Assembly (NCBI GenBank): GCA_021371855.1
Contig: JAJFVL010000040.1
Span: 40,018 to 104,017 of the forward strand
From: Bacteroidales bacterium
GTDB lineage: Bacteria > Bacteroidota > Bacteroidia > Bacteroidales > VadinHA17
Direction of reading: 5' to 3'
DNA: 64,000 bases
Position numbers and translations under genes: made by a program. This document shows, one piece after another, positions 59,640 through 64,000 of the stretch (position 1 is its first letter; the number at the start of each line of letters is the position of its first letter). Under the pieces are notes generated by a model that saw only the letters and a program-made list of their open reading frames with translations, did no database searches and was not told the DNA's origin.

Positions 59640-60527
59640 ATGAGGAATTATAATTTAAATATTGCAGGGTACAATATTGGATTTGAATCATCAAACGACG
59701 GACCAGAGCTTGTTCCTTCAGAAAGATTCCTCAGAAACACCACTAACGATAACAGGTCGGACATACTGATCAGAGTCCATTCAGGGAAATCAGGTCTTCC
59801 CGAAAAAGCAGAAAGGGTTTTTCATGCTCCTTATGTCGAAGAAATTAACGGAATACAGGTAATGCAAAAGACAAACTTCTGGAGTATATGGAAATCCCAT
59901 TCCAATCTCTTTATATTGACAATATTTCCTCTTTCGGCTTCGGATAAGAATGCAGTATTGAAATTTTCTCTTACATCAGGAGAATGGGATCTTTGGATTA
60001 GCAGTTCTGAAAAGACGACTGACCCGTTTGAGTATCCCCTCGACGGGCTGATACTCTACTATCTGACAGTCATTTATGGTGATATAATGATACACGCATC
60101 GGGAGTAAACAATGCAGGACGCGGTTATCTTTTCAGCGGTATATCAGGGAAAGGCAAATCAACACTGGCTAAGCTTTGGGGCAATGCCGGTGCAAAAGTT
60201 ATTCATGATGACAGGCTTATTATCAGAAAAACTGTAACAGGGTACACGATGTACAATACCCCTGTCTATAACAATGACGAGCCAAGGGAATCACCACTAA
60301 ATAAAATTTTCATTATTGAACATGGCTCTGAAAATAAACTTATACCCGTACATGGGGGAACTGCTGTCAGCCTTATATTGGCGAACTGCATCCAGCATAA
60401 CTGGGATTCCGAAATTATTGCCCGCCTCCTGGGATCATTATCAATCATGTGCGATACGGTTCCCACTATGAAACTTTTCTTCAGACCCGACAGAAATGTA
60501 ATTGATCATATTCTTGAATATGAATAA
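59640..60527 (+). CDS. HPr-kinase-like (HprK-related) protein
   Basis: 295 residues. A Walker A loop GISGKGKST is at residues 167-175, followed by WGNAGAKVIHDDRLI, which resembles the Asp-Asp active segment of HPr kinase/phosphorylase. The N-terminal 150 residues are beta-rich without a recognised motif. Such proteins occur in lasso-peptide and related RiPP loci, where some phosphorylate the peptide. It follows the PqqD-like gene across the pseudogene and overlaps the next frame's start region. Confidence 0.8.
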   Translation: MRNYNLNIAGYNIGFESSNDGPELVPSERFLRNTTNDNRSDILIRVHSGKSGLPEKAERVFHAPYVEEINGIQVMQKTNFWSIWKSHSNLFILTIFPLSASDKNAVLKFSLTSGEWDLWISSSEKTTDPFEYPLDGLILYYLTVIYGDIMIHASGVNNAGRGYLFSGISGKGKSTLAKLWGNAGAKVIHDDRLIIRKTVTGYTMYNTPVYNNDEPRESPLNKIFIIEHGSENKLIPVHGGTAVSLILANCIQHNWDSEIIARLLGSLSIMCDTVPTMKLFFRPDRNVIDHILEYE

Positions 60528-60993
60528 TTCCATGAGCAATCGTGATATAATAAAAAATATAGGGTTGACGCTTCTCTCCGAAGGGAAAAGCATCAGGATC
60601 AAAGCTCATGGGTACAGTATGTATCCTTGTATTAAACCTGGCTCGCTGATCCTCATAGAACCAATAAATCTGAAGGGACCTCCTGTTGCAGGAGAGATAA
60701 TAGCGATACGGAGAGAAAGCGGACTCGTGGTCCATCGTCTTGCTAAAATAATTACAAATAAGGGACTTTCCAGTTACATAGCAAGAGGCGATAGTAATGC
60801 ATATGCTGATAAGCCTGTAAATATCGATCAGATTATAGGCAGAATAACAGGGGCAGCCACTACCGGAGAAAATCCGGTTCCTGCAGATATCAGGATAAAT
60901 GCAAGGCCAGGCTATTTTTATAACAGAATAAGAGTGATAATTTTACTTATAAAAAAGAAAATCCAATTAACCGCAAAGACCGCAAAGTTATAG
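60520..60993 (+). CDS. S24/S26-family (signal peptidase-like) protein
   Basis: 157 residues from ATG 60520, or four fewer from 60532. The catalytic serine motif is GYSMYPCIKPGS and the lysine region is around GEIIAIRRESGLVVHRL. It has a C-terminal hydrophobic segment (about 128-145), unlike classical SipS with its N-terminal anchor. In RiPP clusters such small peptidases may process the leader. The C-terminal codons run through a CCGCAAAGA repeat, so the end may have been altered by repeat insertion. Confidence 0.75.
   Translation: MNNSMSNRDIIKNIGLTLLSEGKSIRIKAHGYSMYPCIKPGSLILIEPINLKGPPVAGEIIAIRRESGLVVHRLAKIITNKGLSSYIARGDSNAYADKPVNIDQIIGRITGAATTGENPVPADIRINARPGYFYNRIRVIILLIKKKIQLTAKTAKL
60971..60988 (+). 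repeat. Short tandem repeat at the end of the S26 gene
   Basis: ccgcaaaga and ccgcaaagt form two adjacent 9-bp units, followed by a degenerate gcaaaggtc. A partly complementary gtactttgcg is at 61033-61042. It resembles the other 8-9 bp arrays in this window. Confidence 0.6.
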
Positions 60994-61053
60994 CAAAGGT
61001 CACAACATAAAAACGTATGTTATTTTCTATGTGTACTTTGCGATTATTGGATA

Positions 61054-62859
61054 ATGAAATGTCTGCCTTTAATGAAAGAGAAAATAAATCTATTCAGGGA
61101 ATCATTGAAACTGGTCTGGGAGAGTGCTCCCGGATGGGCTACAGCAAATATTTTTATTTCTGTTGTAAGCAGCTTCATCCCTCTGGCCCTTATCTGGCTT
61201 ATAAAGATCCTTATAGATGACATTACCCTGGCATCAACAACTTCTTCAGGATTTCCTTTCAATAAAGTAATGTGGATGATCATTGCGGTTGTAGTTGTTT
61301 ATTTTCTCGATGAAGCAACGTCAGATTTCAGTAACTATATACGAAAAAAACAATCCCTTAAGCTTGAGGTTTATATGTATGGTCTTTTGCATGCCAAGTC
61401 GATCAGGCTCGATCTTATCAATTTCGAACATCCGGAATATTTCGATTGCCTGTCACGTGCATCGAGGGAGGCTCCCTGGCGCCCCAACAGCATTCTGAAC
61501 AACCTTGTTTCTTTGTTCAGAGGTCTTCTCTCATTACTTCTGATGGCCGGGTTGATCACCACTCTTAACTGGACACTGGCTTTACTTCTGATTGCGGCAA
61601 ATATCCCCGGAATATGGCTGCGGCTTCACTATGCCGGTATCCTCTATAATTTTCAGCGAAAACAGACACCGGAAGCAAGGAGATCAGCGTATTTCAACTG
61701 GTTGCTTACAGGTGACAGACCTTCAAGGGAACTCAGGCTGTTCGGACTTGGAAATTACTTCACCGGACTCTTTAAAAAATCATTTCTTAAGCAAAAAGAG
61801 GAAGAAATAAATATTATAAGAAAAAGAACCCTGATCGAATTAATCTCTACCCTTTTTAAAGCATCAGCTTTTCTTATTACTTTGCTGTTTATCGCACGCC
61901 AAACAATAGGTGGAGCTCTCTCCCTTGGACAAATGGCTATGTTCCTGCTGGCTTTCAGGCAGGGAATGACATATATAAAAGATCTTCTAAGTTCATTGGC
62001 AGGGCTTTATGAAGACAGTCTTTTTATCGGGGATACATTTGAGTTTCTGAATCTGAAAGAAAATATCACTGCAGGAGAACCGGTTATTACTCCTTCGCCT
62101 CTAAAAGAAAAAATTGTTGTCGAAAATCTTACCTTCACATATCCGGGGAATAGCTTAAAAACTATTGATAACGTCTCTTTTGAAATAAACAAGGGTGAAA
62201 TCATCGCTCTTGTCGGGCCGAACGGAGCAGGTAAAAGTACTCTTGTAAGACTATTATGCCGGCTTTACGATCCCGATTCCGGAGTAGTGAAATACGATGG
62301 AAACGATATCAGAAATATTGATCCTGAAGAATACAGAAAGTTATTTTCAGTTGTTTTTCAGGATTTCATGCTATACAATCTTACAGCAGGAGAAAATATC
62401 AGGATTGGCAATATTTATGAAGAAAATGCTGATGCAAAAATTAAATCATCAGCTATAGCAACAGGTGTTCACGAGATGATAAACAATCTTCCAAAAGGCT
62501 ATGAAACAGCCATCGGAAACCTGTTTGACGACAGCCGTGAACTCAGTTGGGGGGAATGGCAGAAGATTGCCCTGGCAAGAGCCCTGTTCAGGTATTCCTC
62601 TATACTGATTCTTGATGAACCATCAAGCGCTATGGATGCTGAAACAGAATATGATATCTTCACACGTTTCAGAGAGATAGTCAGAGGCCGGACATCAATT
62701 CTTATAAGTCATCGTTTTACAAATGTCAGCCTGGCCGACAGAATAATTGTTCTCAATGACGGGGCGATTGCTGAAACAGGCACGCATGATGAACTTATGA
62801 GAAGTGGCGGAATATACTTCACAATGTATACAAAACAGAGCAGCCGGTTTAATAAATGA
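61054..62859 (+). CDS. ABC exporter (fused membrane and ATPase domains)
   Basis: 601 residues: a six-helix transmembrane domain (about 1-330) and an ATPase domain (about 350-595) with LVGPNGAGKST, the altered signature LSWGEWQKIALARAL, Walker B SILILDEPSSAMD and a following H-loop in LISHRF. The W-for-G signature (LSWGEWQ rather than LSGGQ) is typical of one group of peptide exporters. It closes the RiPP-like module and probably exports its product. No N-terminal C39 peptidase domain is present. Confidence 0.88.
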   Translation: MKCLPLMKEKINLFRESLKLVWESAPGWATANIFISVVSSFIPLALIWLIKILIDDITLASTTSSGFPFNKVMWMIIAVVVVYFLDEATSDFSNYIRKKQSLKLEVYMYGLLHAKSIRLDLINFEHPEYFDCLSRASREAPWRPNSILNNLVSLFRGLLSLLLMAGLITTLNWTLALLLIAANIPGIWLRLHYAGILYNFQRKQTPEARRSAYFNWLLTGDRPSRELRLFGLGNYFTGLFKKSFLKQKEEEINIIRKRTLIELISTLFKASAFLITLLFIARQTIGGALSLGQMAMFLLAFRQGMTYIKDLLSSLAGLYEDSLFIGDTFEFLNLKENITAGEPVITPSPLKEKIVVENLTFTYPGNSLKTIDNVSFEINKGEIIALVGPNGAGKSTLVRLLCRLYDPDSGVVKYDGNDIRNIDPEEYRKLFSVVFQDFMLYNLTAGENIRIGNIYEENADAKIKSSAIATGVHEMINNLPKGYETAIGNLFDDSRELSWGEWQKIALARALFRYSSILILDEPSSAMDAETEYDIFTRFREIVRGRTSILISHRFTNVSLADRIIVLNDGAIAETGTHDELMRSGGIYFTMYTKQSSRFNK

Positions 62860-63020
62860 ACCGGGAAATGTATTAGGTACTATTTACGATAGGCGATTGT
62901 GTTTAGAGGGCCTGAAATGATCTAAAAAAAATCCCCCTGCTTAAATCATATTTACTTTGTCATCTATGAGTATCGGCTTAGATTAATAAAACCACAAATT
63001 ATTTATTAAAATACAAATTT
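62860..63020. other. Gap after the ABC exporter
   Basis: AT-rich, with a short ccggtt/aaccgg inverted repeat at the exporter stop and no coding frame I would support. The rest of this gap to 63281 holds the palindromic repeat listed next and about 160 bp without further signals. Confidence 0.5.
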
Positions 63021-63118
63021 TGGACTAAAGTCCATAAACATCTCATTATTATTAACCACGGTATTAATGCCGTGGTTAATTAACTGTCTCATGAATTGGG
63101 CTTTAGCCCTGAATTCAT
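63021..63118. repeat. Triple-hairpin palindromic repeat (REP-like)
   Basis: Three hairpins in a row: TGGACT-AA-AGTCCA (63021-63034), an 11-bp perfect stem ATTAACCACGG/CCGTGGTTAAT (63051-63061 and 63070-63080), and ATGAATT-GGGCT-TT-AGCCC (63091-63118, with a small bulge). The regular layout and symmetric AA/TT loops suggest a repeated genomic element rather than gene-specific terminators. Confidence 0.75.
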
Positions 63119-63281
63119 CTTTATTAATCATTCCTGACACTCATTTTGTCATAAACAATCCATTAAAGTTGAGATATTTTCAATAGTTACCTCAAAATAT
63201 TTGAAATATATTTTGTAAGTACCTGATCTTTTGCTTAATTTTATAGTATAAGTCATGTTTAACAGTATAATTCTGGCAATA

Positions 63282-63491
63282 ATGAACAGGTTTCAAAAAG
63301 AGACTTTAAAAGCCCGGCTTTTAAAACTTGCAACACTAAAAAGTACAGGAGCACCTGCAGATTTGGCTTTAAGGTTTGAGATAAGTGAACGGAGTGTGAA
63401 GAGGATGGTAAAGGAGATCCGTGATGAAGGGATAGAGATCAGGTATAGCCAATCTTGCAGATCGTATGTGACAGAAAAATATTATCAATAA
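63282..63491 (+). CDS. Small helix-turn-helix protein
   Basis: 69 residues from ATG 63282; the open frame begins 27 bp earlier but MNRFQKETLKARLLKLATL is the more natural start. The helix-turn-helix is around APADLALRFEISERSVKRMVKEIRDEGIEI, resembling the N-terminal DNA-binding domain of DeoR/WYL regulators (HTH_11-like), with no ligand domain after it. Free-standing short HTH genes of this type occur in Bacteroidota. Target and role are unknown. Confidence 0.65.
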   Translation: MNRFQKETLKARLLKLATLKSTGAPADLALRFEISERSVKRMVKEIRDEGIEIRYSQSCRSYVTEKYYQ

Positions 63492-63599
63492 TTTTAAAAA
63501 AATTAGCGATAATCCATTTTTCTGTCCCTGGCTCTTTTTAAAATTGCATAAAATAGTCGTTGCAATTTTATCGGGAGTGGGTTTTAATTTAAGTAATAT

Positions 63600-63781
63600 C
63601 AGAATGTTAACTAATTATTACAGGTCAAGATTCAAGGATTTATGTATATCAGGAACAAAATGACTTTTGGGTAGCTCTCGCTGCATTTCGTGCTTGTGTA
63701 TGTGTTCTTTATGAACATGTGGTCATTCTGACCACAAACCGCATTCCCCGGGAGAAGATAATTCTTCCGGGGAATTTTTTT
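63600..63781 (+). ncRNA. Candidate structured RNA ending in a terminator
   Basis: No open frame is present, but the region has consecutive hairpins: GTTC/GAAC around 63707-63717, a perfect 8-bp stem TGTGGTCA/TGACCACA at about 63718-63736, and a strong terminator stem at 63745-63773. Together this looks like an independent small RNA or a long leader. The 5' end is not defined, and no matching known RNA family is recognised. Confidence 0.4.
63745..63781 (+). terminator. Rho-independent terminator
   Basis: A 12-bp stem (TCCCCGGGAGAA and TTCTTCCGGGGA, one G-T pair) with a five-base loop is followed by a run of seven T at 63775-63781. No protein gene lies within 250 bp upstream. Confidence 0.9.
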
Positions 63782-63863
63782 GAAGGAGGAGAAGATGTCA
63801 GACTTCAGATTTCCTCTGCGGTGCTCTGTGGCTCTTTATATAAACTATTCTTTTTTTAAACCA

Positions 63864-64000
<137 letters not shown>

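Noticed and set aside
61017..61220. Possible precursor peptide frame before the ABC exporter
   Set aside because: It overlaps most of the exporter's 5' region in another frame and lacks any core or leader signature.
58951..62859. Complete lasso-peptide gene cluster
   Set aside because: No asparagine-synthase-like cyclase, transglutaminase-like protease or precursor was found, so only a RiPP-like module is claimed.

Overview
The window looks like a chromosomal segment of an environmental Bacteroidota species, probably of the Bacteroidales/Marinilabiliales type. The evidence is a complete gliding/type IX secretion core (porP-like, gldK, gldL, gldM, gldN), a separate gldA-type ATPase, several families largely confined to this phylum (DUF4296, DUF4834, DUF5723), the long IspG form, and promoters of the Bacteroidota type (TTTG, about 19-20 nt, TAnnTTTG). 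Base composition is AT-rich and Shine-Dalgarno signals are weak. Most of the window is vertically inherited housekeeping DNA. No tRNA, rRNA, CRISPR array, prophage or intact insertion sequence was recognised.

Layout. 1-3.8 kb: nucleotide-sugar genes (3' end of a WbpB-like dehydrogenase, wbpA-like, galE, rfbB). 3.8-8.8 kb: a short glycogen-synthase-like gene divergent from panC, panD, a flippase-like membrane protein and radA. 9-11.3 kb: PBP1A on the minus strand. 11.4-21 kb: topA, a ureohydrolase-like gene with lost metal ligands, then porP-gldK-gldL-gldM-gldN ending in a strong terminator. 21-31 kb: mannose-1-phosphate guanylyltransferase, mlaE-mlaF, a four-gene envelope cluster of unknown function and a Tat-exported isomerase-fold protein. 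31.4-38 kb: rbfA, methyltransferase, LolE-like permease, DUF4296 lipoprotein, amidohydrolase, radical SAM protein and glycosyltransferase, running into PAP2-like, rpoN and asnS on the other strand. 41.8-45.2 kb: universal stress protein, gldA-type ATPase, metK. 45.2-52.9 kb: a minus-strand methionine operon metY-hom-metH-metF. 53-58.9 kb: cysS, ispG, rnr. 58.9-62.9 kb: a RiPP-like accessory module (PqqD-like, HPr-kinase-like, S26 peptidase, ABC exporter) interrupted by a GxxExxY pseudogene. 62.9-64 kb: palindromic repeats, a small HTH gene, a possible structured RNA with terminator, and the 3' end of a group II intron continuing past the window.

The most interesting locus is the methionine operon leader. 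Reading on the minus strand, a phylum-type promoter (52884-52914) is followed by a complete SAM-I (S-box) riboswitch (52729-52843), then a 22-codon reading frame unusually rich in Met codons (52646-52714), then a hairpin that could form alternative pairs with the leader's stop-codon region, then metY. This layout suggests that the operon senses both SAM and methionyl-tRNA (or translation) status. Second in interest are a GxxExxY gene that has lost its nuclease-like core by deletion and is flanked by inverted repeats, several 8-9 bp tandem arrays scattered between genes, and the RiPP-like export module that has no visible precursor peptide.
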